A program made the position numbers and the translations under genes. The notes under the pieces are model-generated. The model was not told where the DNA came from, did not search any database, and worked only from the letters and a program-made list of their open reading frames with translations. From positions 2,178,040 to 2,242,039 of the forward strand of contig NZ_NFUU01000001.1 in assembly GCF_002127265.1 (NCBI RefSeq): a DNA stretch of 64,000 bases, given 5' to 3'. Source of the DNA: Hydrogenophaga sp. IBVHS1. Its GTDB lineage: Bacteria; Pseudomonadota; Gammaproteobacteria; Burkholderiales; Burkholderiaceae_C. Shown one piece after another: positions 44,052 through 51,877 of this stretch (the stretch's first letter is position 1; the number at the start of each line of letters is the position of its first letter).

Positions 44052-45212
44052 TCACCGGTGCACGTCGAAGAGCGCTGCGCCCTTCTTCAGCGCGCTCCTG
44101 GCAATGACACCGCGATGGATCTCGCTCGTGCCATCGAAGATGCGGTAGATGCGGGCGTCGCGGTAGTAGCGCTCGATCGGCAGTTCCTTGCAGAATCCCA
44201 TGCCCCCAAACACCTGCACCGCTCGATCGACCACGCGCCCCAGCGTCTCGGCCGCGTGCACCTTCACCATGGCGATCTGCTCACGCGCGTCCAGGCCCTG
44301 GTCCAGCATCCACGCCGCGTGATAGACCATCCAGCGCGCGGCGTTGATCTCGATGACGCTGTCGGCCAGCATTTGCTGCACCATCTGGAAATCGCCGATG
44401 CGGGTCTTGAACTGCTGGCGGTCGTTGGCGTAGTCCAGCATCAGCTCGCACACATGCGTGGCCTTGCCCACGGCGCGCGCGCCCACCTGGGCGAGGCGCA
44501 CCACGTTGAGCGCACCCATGGCGAGCTTGAAGCCCTGTCCTTCTTCACCCAGCAAAGCGGCGGGCTCCAGCGGCACATCGCTGAAGAACAGCTCCAGGTG
44601 GGGCGTGCCCCGGATGCCCATCATCGGCTGGTCCTTGCCCACGGTGAAGCCCGGCAAGCCCTTGTCGACCATGAACATGGAGATCTCTTTATCGCCGGTG
44701 CGCGCCGAGACGAGAAAAAAGTCGCTCCACTCGCCGTCGCTGATGAAGTGCTTGCTGCCGTTGAGCACCCAGCCCGCATCGGTTTTTTTCGCATGGGTCT
44801 GAATGCCAGCGGCGTCCGATCCGGCACCGGGTTCGGTGATGGCGATGGCGCAGGTGCGTGTGCCTTCCACTGCGGGCTGCAGCCAGCGTGCCACCTGCTC
44901 GCCCTTGCAATGCAGCAGTGGTTCGTACACGTTGCCGAAAGCGCGGCGGATCAGGTAGTCGCTGGTGTGGCCGAACTGTTCTTCGCACAGGATGCGGTCC
45001 AGGTTCGACAGGCCAGCGCCACCCAGCCCGGCCGGCATGTTCAGCGCGTACAGTCCCAGCGCGCGCGACTTCTCATGAAGGGCCTGCGCCTGCGTGCGGT
45101 CGAGGTGGCCCTGCTCTTCCAGAGTGTCTTCGAGCGGGCGCAGTTCTTCGGCGATGAACCGGCGAACCGTGTCGATCATCATCTTCTGCTCGTCGTTGAG
45201 TGCAAAGTCCAT
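44052..45212 (-). CDS. Acyl-CoA dehydrogenase
   Basis: A 386-residue flavoenzyme that introduces an alpha,beta double bond into an acyl-CoA and passes electrons to ETF. Family blocks include CAIAITEPGAGSDAAGIQT, KHFISDGEWSDFFLV, RWMVYHAAWMLDQG, QVFGGMGFCKELPIERYYRDARIYRIFDGTSEIHR and the FAD-binding C-terminus. At the site of the usual catalytic Glu (YEGT in medium- and short-chain enzymes) the sequence reads FDGT. An Asp would replace it unless the base lies elsewhere. It acts with the adjacent CoA-transferase. Confidence 0.92.
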   Translation of the reverse strand: MDFALNDEQKMMIDTVRRFIAEELRPLEDTLEEQGHLDRTQAQALHEKSRALGLYALNMPAGLGGAGLSNLDRILCEEQFGHTSDYLIRRAFGNVYEPLLHCKGEQVARWLQPAVEGTRTCAIAITEPGAGSDAAGIQTHAKKTDAGWVLNGSKHFISDGEWSDFFLVSARTGDKEISMFMVDKGLPGFTVGKDQPMMGIRGTPHLELFFSDVPLEPAALLGEEGQGFKLAMGALNVVRLAQVGARAVGKATHVCELMLDYANDRQQFKTRIGDFQMVQQMLADSVIEINAARWMVYHAAWMLDQGLDAREQIAMVKVHAAETLGRVVDRAVQVFGGMGFCKELPIERYYRDARIYRIFDGTSEIHRGVIARSALKKGAALFDVHR

Positions 45213-45229
45213 GGGGTTCTTTCAGAGAA

Positions 45230-46045
45230 TCACGACCGGCGTTCCACGAACGGGCGGCTCGCGGCCAGGCAGCGCGCTGCCCATTCGTTCACACCGGTGG
45301 TTTTCTCGCGCTCGAGGTGGATCACTTCCACGCTGATCGGCAAATCTGCAGGCAGCGCATCGAAAAGACCCGCCAGGTCGATGCTGCCCTCGCCAGGCAG
45401 CAGGCGTTCGCAGCGCGCGGTGTGGATCATTTCTTCGTGGCTGAAGTGCGTGCCGGCCTCCGCATCGCAAATCTGCGCGTAGTGCAGCAGCGCGCGCGGA
45501 ATGGCGCGGATGTCGTCCGGCGTGGTGTGCGAGCGCCCGAAGTGAAGCGCGTCGACCAGGATGCCGGCGTTGGCCGGCTGGCCTGCCTCGCGAACCACGC
45601 GCAGCGCCGCCTTCGCATCAGGTACGCCGGTCCAGGGCATGAATTCAAGATCGGCCGTCAGCCCATACGGCGCCATCACCTCGCACAGGCGGGCATAGCT
45701 CTCGATCAGGCGCGCCTCGTCGCGGTCGTCACCCGCCACCAGAATGGCCCGGGCCTGAAGTGCCGCGCCCGCGTCGTACAGCGCATCCCAGGTGTGCGGA
45801 TCGAAGCCTGCATCGATGCGGATGATCTCCAGATCCAGCACGCCCACGCCGGTGTCGCGCTGCGCGGCCACGGTCTCGCGCAGCGCCTCGGGGTAACCCA
45901 GCAGGTACTGCTGCGCAGCACCCGGTGCGTTGGGCCACAACCGCAGGCCCACGTGTTGATAGCCTTCGGCCGCTGCAACGGCAATGGCTTCGGCGGGCGA
46001 GCATCGGTGGGCGCCCAGGTAGGCAAGGGAATAGAGGCGGGTCAT
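45230..46045 (-). CDS. TIM-barrel sugar-phosphate-isomerase/epimerase-type enzyme
   Basis: A 271-residue AP-endonuclease-2-fold protein. Metal ligands appear as Glu in ADLEFMPW, Asp/His in LVDALHFGRS, Gln in YAQICDAE and Glu in PISVEVIHLE, the same E-D-Q-E pattern as the quiC product at 36079. It may be a second dehydratase or an isomerase/epimerase of a ring acid. The start MTRLYSLAYLG is the family N-terminus; the frame is open further upstream inside the IclR gene. It lies 17 nt after the IclR gene and 17 nt before the acyl-CoA dehydrogenase gene. No substrate can be assigned. Confidence 0.85.
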   Translation of the reverse strand: MTRLYSLAYLGAHRCSPAEAIAVAAAEGYQHVGLRLWPNAPGAAQQYLLGYPEALRETVAAQRDTGVGVLDLEIIRIDAGFDPHTWDALYDAGAALQARAILVAGDDRDEARLIESYARLCEVMAPYGLTADLEFMPWTGVPDAKAALRVVREAGQPANAGILVDALHFGRSHTTPDDIRAIPRALLHYAQICDAEAGTHFSHEEMIHTARCERLLPGEGSIDLAGLFDALPADLPISVEVIHLEREKTTGVNEWAARCLAASRPFVERRS

Positions 46046-46062
46046 GGCGGTGCGCCCCGTGT

Positions 46063-46896
46063 TCAGGGGGCGTAGATCGGCTTGCGGCCGGCGGCAGCGC
46101 TGCTGCCGCCGGTGTCGGCGGTGAGGTTGAAGAAGGGCGACGCGCCGCTGATGGCCGCCAGCTGAGTTGCCACCGAAAGCAGCTCGGGACCGAGCTCCTG
46201 CATGCGCTCGGGCGTGAAGCGCACCGTGGGGCCCGCGATGGTGATGACACCCATGGCGGCCTGGCCGGCGAACCGCACTGGCGCTGAGATGGCCGCGAGG
46301 CCCAGGCTGTAGGTGTCGGTGGTCATGCTGAAGCCGCGTTCTCGCGTGGCGCGCACAGCGTCCATGACCGCCTGCAAGGTGGTGGGGGCGTTGGGCCCAA
46401 AGGCCTGCACGGGCCCCAATCCCTGGCGCGCCAGCAGGCCCAGGCCTTCGTCGTCGCTCAGGGTGGACAACCAGGCCCAGCCAGACGATGAACACGAGAG
46501 CTGCGCGTCGATGCCCATGTCGGGGTCGTACCGCAGGCCCTGGCGTGCGCCCTGGGCGCGTGCCACCCAGGTCAGGCGCTCGCCGTCCACCACCGAAAGC
46601 CGCACCAGCTCGCCCGACACCTCGGCCAGGTGGTTCAGCAAGGGCTGCGCCACGTCGACGATGCCGCTGTGGCCCAGGTAGGACAGGCCCATGCTCACCA
46701 GTCGGGTGGTGAGCATGTAGTCGCCGCGCCCGCGGGCCTGGCGCACATAGCCCAGACGAACCAGATCGGCGAGCAACCGGTGTGCGGCACTGCGAGGCAT
46801 TTCAAGCTGGTCGGCGAGCGCAGCCAGTTCCATGCCTTCGCCGTGCCGCGACAGCAATTCCAGAATGCCCAGGGTTCGTTCAAGTACACCGCTCAT
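46063..46896 (-). CDS. IclR-family transcriptional regulator
   Basis: A 277-residue regulator. The N-terminal winged helix (LERTLGILELLSRHGEGMELAALADQLEMPRSAAHRLLADLVRLGYV) is followed by the effector domain (ELVRLSVVDGERLTWVARAQG, GLAAISAPVRFAGQAAMGVITIAGP). It heads the minus-strand operon with the TIM-barrel enzyme, acyl-CoA dehydrogenase, CoA-transferase and TetR genes, and is divergent from the shikimate-dehydrogenase-like gene. A large AT-rich palindrome lies in the 76-nt gap. It probably autoregulates and controls both directions. The start MSGVLERTL is chosen on homology; an upstream TTG is in frame. Confidence 0.93.
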   Translation of the reverse strand: MSGVLERTLGILELLSRHGEGMELAALADQLEMPRSAAHRLLADLVRLGYVRQARGRGDYMLTTRLVSMGLSYLGHSGIVDVAQPLLNHLAEVSGELVRLSVVDGERLTWVARAQGARQGLRYDPDMGIDAQLSCSSSGWAWLSTLSDDEGLGLLARQGLGPVQAFGPNAPTTLQAVMDAVRATRERGFSMTTDTYSLGLAAISAPVRFAGQAAMGVITIAGPTVRFTPERMQELGPELLSVATQLAAISGASPFFNLTADTGGSSAAAGRKPIYAP

Positions 46897-46918
46897 GCAG
46901 GAGAGTCTAGCCAAAATC

Positions 46919-46949
46919 GGAATTAAGTTCAATAATTGAATTTAATTCC
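46919..46949. promoter_or_regulatory. 31-bp near-perfect palindrome, IclR-type operator
   Basis: The left arm GGAATTAAGTTCAAT and right arm ATTGAATTTAATTCC meet at position 46934 with a single mismatched pair. The inner core GTTCAAT-A-ATTGAAT mirrors the GTTCGAT-N-ATCG operator of the other IclR in this window. It sits between the divergent IclR and dehydrogenase genes and is very AT-rich for this genome. Confidence 0.75.
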
Positions 46950-46972
46950 ACTTTTCATTACTTTCGCCATCC

Positions 46973-47785
46973 ATGTCTGAGCACCCTTCCACAGCGGATG
47001 TCCTCAACGGCGCCACCCGCATCCACTACATCGTGGGCGACCCCATCGCCCAGGTGAAGTCGCCCGCCGAAGTCACGCGCGCGCTGCAGGCGCAGGGCCG
47101 CAACGCGATCGTGGTGCCGGCCCATGTGTCGCCGCGCCACCTCGCCGACTGGGTTGCTGCTGCCTCGCTGGCGCAAAACGTGGACAGCATCATCGTGACG
47201 GTGCCGCACAAATTTGCCTGCTTCGAACTCTGTGCCACCACCTCGGAGCGGGCCGCGTTTCTCCAGACCGTGAACACCATGCGCCGTGGTGCCAACGGCG
47301 GCTGGCATGGCGACATGTTTGATGGGCTTGGTTTCGTGACGGCCTTGCAGGACAAGGGCTTCGAGCCCAAAGGCAAATCGGCTCTGGTGGCGGGGGCCGG
47401 CGGCGCCGGCTCGGCCATTGCGCACGCGCTGGTGATCGCAGGTGTGAGCCGACTCGCGGTTCACGACACCGACGCCACGCGCCGCCAGACCCTGGTGGAC
47501 ATGCTCGCGGGGCTGGGGCTCTGCCCGGTCGAGCACGGCAGTGCCGACCCGGCAGGCTTCGACCTCGTGGTCAACGCCACGCCCGCCGGCATGCGGACAG
47601 GCGACCCCTACCCGGTGGACGTGACGCGCCTGCAAGCCGGCGCCATGGCCGCGTGCGCCATCACGGCACCTGCGGTTTCGCCCTTCATCGCGGCCGCCCG
47701 CGAGCGGGGTTGCGGGAGCCTCACGGGCATCGAAATGTTCGATCGGGTGAAAGACCTGATCGTCGAATTCCTGCTGGGTCGATGA
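46973..47785 (+). CDS. Shikimate-dehydrogenase-like NAD-dependent enzyme (second copy)
   Basis: A 270-residue AroE/YdiB-family protein. The catalytic Lys is in TVPHKF and the Asp region is GDMFDGLGF, matching the paralogue at 37883. The Rossmann motif is VAGAGGAGSAIA, followed by AVHDTD, whose Asp suggests NAD use. The substrate motif reads AQVKSP instead of HSxSP. These shared departures place both copies in one subfamily that may act on a shikimate relative. It is divergent from the IclR operon and 217 nt upstream of the TTT transporter genes. Confidence 0.86.
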   Translation: MSEHPSTADVLNGATRIHYIVGDPIAQVKSPAEVTRALQAQGRNAIVVPAHVSPRHLADWVAAASLAQNVDSIIVTVPHKFACFELCATTSERAAFLQTVNTMRRGANGGWHGDMFDGLGFVTALQDKGFEPKGKSALVAGAGGAGSAIAHALVIAGVSRLAVHDTDATRRQTLVDMLAGLGLCPVEHGSADPAGFDLVVNATPAGMRTGDPYPVDVTRLQAGAMAACAITAPAVSPFIAAARERGCGSLTGIEMFDRVKDLIVEFLLGR

Positions 47786-48002
47786 AAACCGCCGCCTGCG
47801 GGTCACTGGCCCAACCAATGAAGGATGGGGGACTAAGGACTAACCCGCGTTGCGTTCGATCATCGAACGAATCGGGATGCTGATCGAACTGGAGGCGCCA
47901 GATAACCGTGGACCCCCACGCGGCCTGCTTCTACATTGAATGCCGGAACCCGGAAGGCCGGGTGCAAAGACTTGATTCGTGAACCCAAAAGGAGACAACA
48001 CC
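47786..48002 (+). promoter_or_regulatory. Promoter region of the TTT transporter operon with PcaR-type palindrome
   Basis: CGTTCGATCATCGAACG (47853-47869) is a perfect palindrome on the GTTCGAT-N-ATCGAAC core used by PcaR/PcaU-type IclR proteins and found also at 35063-35077. A small hairpin ACCCGG-AAGG-CCGGGT follows near 47950. No further gene is visible in this stretch. Confidence 0.65.
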
Positions 48003-49016
48003 ATGCAGATTTTCAAACGCCAGTTTCTCGTCACCGCCATGGCTGCCATGGCCGCTGCCACCCTGGGTGGGCCTGCCAACGCGCAGGGCTATCCCGAACG
48101 CGATGTGACGGCCGTGATCCAGTGGGGCGCTGGCGGCGGTACCGATGTCGCCATGCGCGGCTACGCGCCCTATGCCGAAGAGGCGCTGGGCAAAAAGATC
48201 GTGCTGCAGAACAAGCCCGGTGCGGCTGGCGCCATCGGTGCGAACTTCGTGCTGCAGCAACCCGCCGACGGCTACACGCTGCTCATGGGCGCGGAGCCGC
48301 AAGCGCTGTTCCGCGTGATGGGCATGGCCGATTTCGACTACGACAAGTTCTATCCGATCAACATCGCGGCAATCGCCAACTCCATCATTCTGGTGGCGCG
48401 TAACGACGCACCGTGGAACACGATGCAGGATCTGCTCAGCCACGTGCAGGCCAACCCCAAGAAGCTCAAGCAGTACCTCGCCGGGCAAGGCACCGTGCCC
48501 TTCACCGTGAACACCATGGTGAAAAGCCTCACCAGCTTCGAAACCATCCTGGTGCCGTTCGATGGCGACGGCCCGGCCATTGCCGCGCTTCAGGGCGGCC
48601 ACATCGACTTCGGCTTCATCGCCTCCGGCGCGGTCATTGAACACGTGAAGGCGGGCCGCCTCAAGGCGCTGGGCGTGCTCGACAACAAGCCCTTCCAGGG
48701 CATTCCGCCCATGACGGATGCGCCCTCGCTGCGCGCGCTGCCCAAGTACCTGCCCTGGGGCTCGTTCTACGGCGTGTTCGTGCGCAAGGAAACACCGGAA
48801 CCGGTGAAAGCCAAGCTGGTGGCGGCCTTCAAGAAGGCCGGCGAGAACCCGCAGTACCGCAAGTTGATGGAAGGCCGTGGCACCACCATGCTCAACCTCA
48901 GTGGCGCCGAGGCCGATGCCTTCATCCGGAAGTGGCAGTCCACCACCGCGTGGCTGTACCAGACCGCAGGCACGGCCAAGGTCGATCCCGCCACGCTGGG
49001 CATCCCCAAGCCCTGA
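48003..49016 (+). CDS. Tripartite tricarboxylate transporter substrate-binding protein (TctC/Bug family)
   Basis: A 337-residue periplasmic receptor with a signal peptide (MQIFKRQFLVTAMAAMAAATLGGPANAQ). It has the Bug motifs YPERDVTAVIQWGAGGGTDVAMR and NKPGAAGAIGANFVLQQPADGYTLLMG. Bug proteins bind carboxylates such as citrate, aromatic acids or amino acids. AAAAGGAG lies about 10 nt before the ATG. It is the first gene of a tctCBA unit under a PcaR-type palindrome, so a hydroaromatic or aromatic acid is the likely ligand. Confidence 0.94.
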   Translation: MQIFKRQFLVTAMAAMAAATLGGPANAQGYPERDVTAVIQWGAGGGTDVAMRGYAPYAEEALGKKIVLQNKPGAAGAIGANFVLQQPADGYTLLMGAEPQALFRVMGMADFDYDKFYPINIAAIANSIILVARNDAPWNTMQDLLSHVQANPKKLKQYLAGQGTVPFTVNTMVKSLTSFETILVPFDGDGPAIAALQGGHIDFGFIASGAVIEHVKAGRLKALGVLDNKPFQGIPPMTDAPSLRALPKYLPWGSFYGVFVRKETPEPVKAKLVAAFKKAGENPQYRKLMEGRGTTMLNLSGAEADAFIRKWQSTTAWLYQTAGTAKVDPATLGIPKP

Positions 49017-49022
49017 TCCGCC

Positions 49023-49058
49023 CGGGTGATCCGGCGCAGGCGGCGGCCGGATCACCCG
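49023..49058 (+). promoter_or_regulatory. 13-bp hairpin between tctC and tctB
   Basis: Arms CGGGTGATCCGGC (49023-49035) and GCCGGATCACCCG (49046-49058) pair perfectly with a 10-nt loop. No U-tract follows. It probably stabilises the binding-protein mRNA or attenuates the permease genes, as expected when more receptor than permease is needed. Confidence 0.6.
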
Positions 49059-49083
49059 CCTCATTCATTCGAGGAGACACGCG

Positions 49084-49593
49084 ATGCACACCAGCCACCC
49101 TCGACTGGCGGGCGAGCTCACCTTCATGGTCCTGCTCGTTCTCGTGAGCCTGTTCCTGCTCTGGACGGCCTACCACATCTCCAGTTTTGATTCGCTGGCA
49201 GCGCCCGGCACCTTCCCGGCGTTCTGCGCCGCAGCGATGGCCATCACCGGGCTGTTGAACGTGGTGAAAACCGCGCGCAAGAAGTTGAACCTGGAGAACG
49301 GCGAAACCACCGCCCAGCAGTTCGTGCGCAAGATCACGCCGCTGCAGCTGGTGCTGTTCTCGGTGCTCATCTTTCTCTACATGCTGGGCATGGAGTACAT
49401 CGGCTTTCTCCTCGCCTCCTACGTTTTCCTGGCCTTGTCCATGTACCTGCTGGGCAGCCGCCGAGTGCTGCTCAATCTGCTGATCAGCGCCCTGGTGCTG
49501 GCGGCCATCTTCATCGTCTTCCGCACCGCCTTCTCGGTCATCCTGCCCGCTGGCAGCCTGGTTGGCCCCTACCTGCCGGAGTTGCTGAAATGA
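49084..49593 (+). CDS. Tripartite tricarboxylate transporter small permease (TctB family)
   Basis: A 169-residue membrane protein with four helices and the TctB layout. It includes the segment IGFLLASYVFLALSMYLLGSRR and a final GSLVGPYLPELLK. GAGGAGA precedes the ATG. It overlaps the large permease gene by 4 nt. Confidence 0.9.
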   Translation: MHTSHPRLAGELTFMVLLVLVSLFLLWTAYHISSFDSLAAPGTFPAFCAAAMAITGLLNVVKTARKKLNLENGETTAQQFVRKITPLQLVLFSVLIFLYMLGMEYIGFLLASYVFLALSMYLLGSRRVLLNLLISALVLAAIFIVFRTAFSVILPAGSLVGPYLPELLK

Positions 49594-51092
49594 TGGAAGC
49601 CCTCGGTTATTTCCTGATGTCCTGGCTGGACATCCGGATGCTGCTGCTCACCGCGCTGGGCACCTTTGCCGGCATCTACATCGGTGCCATTCCGGGCCTG
49701 TCCGTCACCATGGCGGTGTCCATCCTGATCTCCTTCACCTTCAAGTGGGACGTCAACCACGCGCTGGCGTTGATCTCGGGCATCTACCTCGGCGGTGTCT
49801 ATGGTGGCTCGCGCAGCGCCATCTTGCTGAACATTCCCGGCGCGCCCGCCGCCATTGCCACGGGCCTCGATGGTTACCCGCTGGCCAAGCGCGGCGAAGC
49901 CGGCCAGGCCATTGGCCTCACCACCATCGTCTCGGTCTATGGCGGCTTCATCGGCATCCTGGCGCTGGCCGTGGCCGCGCCTGCGGTATCGAGCCTGGCG
50001 CTGAAGTTCGGCCCACGCGAATACCTGCTGCTGGCGATCTGGGGCATCCTGCTGGTGGGCAGCCTGTCGGGCGAATCGCTGTCCAAAGGCATTTTTGCCG
50101 GTGCGCTCGGCGCCCTCATTTCCTGCGTCGGTCTGGACCCCATGACTGGCGAGCAACGGTTGACGTTCGGCAGTCTCCAGATGTCGGCCGGCATCTCCTA
50201 CATCGCCGCCATGATCGGGTTCTTCGGCGTGTCCGAAGTCATTGCGCAACTGCACGAGCTCAAGCTCAAGGCCATCAAACAGAACGTCAGCAAGATCATT
50301 CCGTCCTGGGCCCTGCTTCGCAAACACCTGCCGCTGGCCACCCGCACCTCGGCCATCGGTGTGGTGGTGGGCGCTCTCCCCGGCGCTGGCGGCGACATCG
50401 CGGCGCTCATGGCCTACGACCATGCCAAGCGCACCGTCAAGAACCCGTCGCGCCCGTTTGGCGAAGGCGCCTACGAAGGGCTGGTGGCGCCGGAGTCTGC
50501 CAACAACGCGGCGGTCGGTGGTGCCTATGTGCCCATGCTCACGCTCGGCATTCCCGGCGATGCGGTGACCGCCGTGATCATCGGTGCGCTCTACATCCAC
50601 GGTCTCAAACCCGGGCCGCTGCTGATGATCGAGACGCCGCACCTGTTCTGGTTCATCGTCGGCTCGCTCACCCTGGCCAACATCTTCCTGCTGTTCTTCG
50701 GCCTCACCGGCATCAAGCTGTTCGCCAAGATCGTGGAAACGCCCAAGCCCGTGCTGCTGCCGCTCATCCTGGTGCTTTCGGCAGTGGGCGCCTACGCCAT
50801 CAACAACAACCCGGTGGACGTGTACTGGATGCTGGGCTTCGGGCTGTTCGGCTACTTCCTCAAGATGTATGGCTTCCAGGTGGGGCCGGTGGTGCTGGGC
50901 ATGATCCTGGGCCCCCTGATGGACCGCAGTTACCGCCAGACCATGCTGTCCACCGGAGAAGACGTGGGCCTCTTCTTCACCGAGTTCTTCACCACGCCGC
51001 TCTCGGCGATCATTCTGGCGGCACTGGTGTTCACGCTGGTCAGTCAGACGGCCTGGTACAAGCGCCTGCGGTACGGCAAGAACACGGCCTGA
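49590..51092 (+). CDS. Tripartite tricarboxylate transporter large permease (TctA family)
   Basis: A 500-residue permease with about 12 helices. TctA signatures are GTFAGIYIGAIPGLSVTMAVSILISFTF, YLGGVYGGSRSAILLNIPGAPAAIATGLDGYPLAKRGEAGQA, VGALPGAGGDIAALMAYDHAKR and GAYVPMLTLGIPGDAVTAVIIGAL. It completes the TctCBA importer and marks the right border of the catabolic island. Confidence 0.95.
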   Translation: MMEALGYFLMSWLDIRMLLLTALGTFAGIYIGAIPGLSVTMAVSILISFTFKWDVNHALALISGIYLGGVYGGSRSAILLNIPGAPAAIATGLDGYPLAKRGEAGQAIGLTTIVSVYGGFIGILALAVAAPAVSSLALKFGPREYLLLAIWGILLVGSLSGESLSKGIFAGALGALISCVGLDPMTGEQRLTFGSLQMSAGISYIAAMIGFFGVSEVIAQLHELKLKAIKQNVSKIIPSWALLRKHLPLATRTSAIGVVVGALPGAGGDIAALMAYDHAKRTVKNPSRPFGEGAYEGLVAPESANNAAVGGAYVPMLTLGIPGDAVTAVIIGALYIHGLKPGPLLMIETPHLFWFIVGSLTLANIFLLFFGLTGIKLFAKIVETPKPVLLPLILVLSAVGAYAINNNPVDVYWMLGFGLFGYFLKMYGFQVGPVVLGMILGPLMDRSYRQTMLSTGEDVGLFFTEFFTTPLSAIILAALVFTLVSQTAWYKRLRYGKNTA

Positions 51093-51125
51093 GCGGTGGG
51101 TGTGGCGCCCTCATATGCTTTGAGT

Positions 51126-51155
51126 CCATAAACAAACTACTTCATAGTCGTTGGG
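51126..51155 (+). promoter_or_regulatory. Upstream element shared with the sulfate operon (copy A)
   Basis: A 30-nt block beginning CCATAA and ending AGTCGTTGGG lies 52 nt before the hydrolase start. Without gaps it matches the block at 51791-51820 at about 22 of 30 positions. It is a candidate site for a CysB-type sulfur-starvation activator. A separate inverted repeat AATGCAA-TCT-TTGCATT lies at 51177-51193. Confidence 0.5.
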
Positions 51156-51206
51156 TCGTGAGGGACAGCTTCAGAGAATGCAATCTTTGCATTTGAAGGA
51201 GCTCCC

Positions 51207-51770
51207 TTGAGCACTCCCCACCCCACCGTCGTCATCGTCCCCGGCTGGCGCAACTCCGGCCAGGGCCACTGGCAGACGCTGTGGTCAGACACCCTTCCCT
51301 CGGTGCTGCGCGTGGAGCAGGACGACTGGCTCGCGCCGGTGCGGCGGGCCTGGGTGGATCGACTCAGCGAAACGATTGCACATGCACCTGGTCCCGTGGT
51401 GGTGGTGGCCCACAGCCTGGGCTGCATCACCACCGCTCACCTGCCCCCTAAGGTGGCGGCCCGCATTCAGGGTGCCCTGCTGGTGGCGCCAGCCGACCCG
51501 GAACGCCGGGGTGTGCTGGCCGATTTCGCGCCCGTGCCCTACCAGCGGCTGCCGTACCGCAGCGTGCTGGTGGCCAGCGGCAACGACCCCTATTGCCCCG
51601 TGCGTACCGCCGGCGCCTACGCGCGCGCCTGGGGCAGCGAGTTCGTGCGGCTCAACGACGCGGGACACATCAACGTGGATTCGGGCCACGGCCACTGGCC
51701 GCTGGGCCTGGCGCTGCTGCAATCGCTGGGCGCCGAGCTGACCACCGCCCGAACACCTCAGCCTGCCTGA
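51207..51770 (+). CDS. RBBP9/YdeN-type alpha/beta hydrolase
   Basis: A 187-residue small serine hydrolase. It has the family N-terminus TVVIVPGWRNSGQGHWQTLW, nucleophile Ser in VVVVAHSLGC, an acidic residue in VASGNDPYCP and the catalytic His in NDAGHINVDSGHGHWP. The TTG start has AAGGAG about 5 nt upstream. It shares an upstream element with the sulfate transporter operon that follows, suggesting induction under sulfur limitation. The substrate is unknown; a link to sulfur scavenging is inferred. Confidence 0.88.
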   Translation: MSTPHPTVVIVPGWRNSGQGHWQTLWSDTLPSVLRVEQDDWLAPVRRAWVDRLSETIAHAPGPVVVVAHSLGCITTAHLPPKVAARIQGALLVAPADPERRGVLADFAPVPYQRLPYRSVLVASGNDPYCPVRTAGAYARAWGSEFVRLNDAGHINVDSGHGHWPLGLALLQSLGAELTTARTPQPA

Positions 51771-51790
51771 GCCCGGCTTATGCCTGATCC

Positions 51791-51820
51791 CCATAAGAAA
51801 ACAAAAACAAAGTCGTTTGG
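51791..51820 (+). promoter_or_regulatory. Upstream element of the sulfate operon (copy B)
   Basis: A block beginning CCATAAGAAAAC and ending AGTCGTTTGG lies 57 nt before the sulfate-binding protein start. It is the partner of copy A at 51126. The spacing to the start is similar in both (about 52 and 57 nt). CysB control is suggested by gene function only. Confidence 0.5.
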
Positions 51821-51877
51821 ATTTGCAGCAAGGGTGCCCAGAATTCGTCACATCCTGTTTCGCTCTGGAGCTTCCTC

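Noticed and set aside
49745-51196. A 483-codon frame overlapping tctA on the same strand
   Set aside because: It is Arg/His/Gly-rich and motif-free, while the tctA frame has all TctA signatures.
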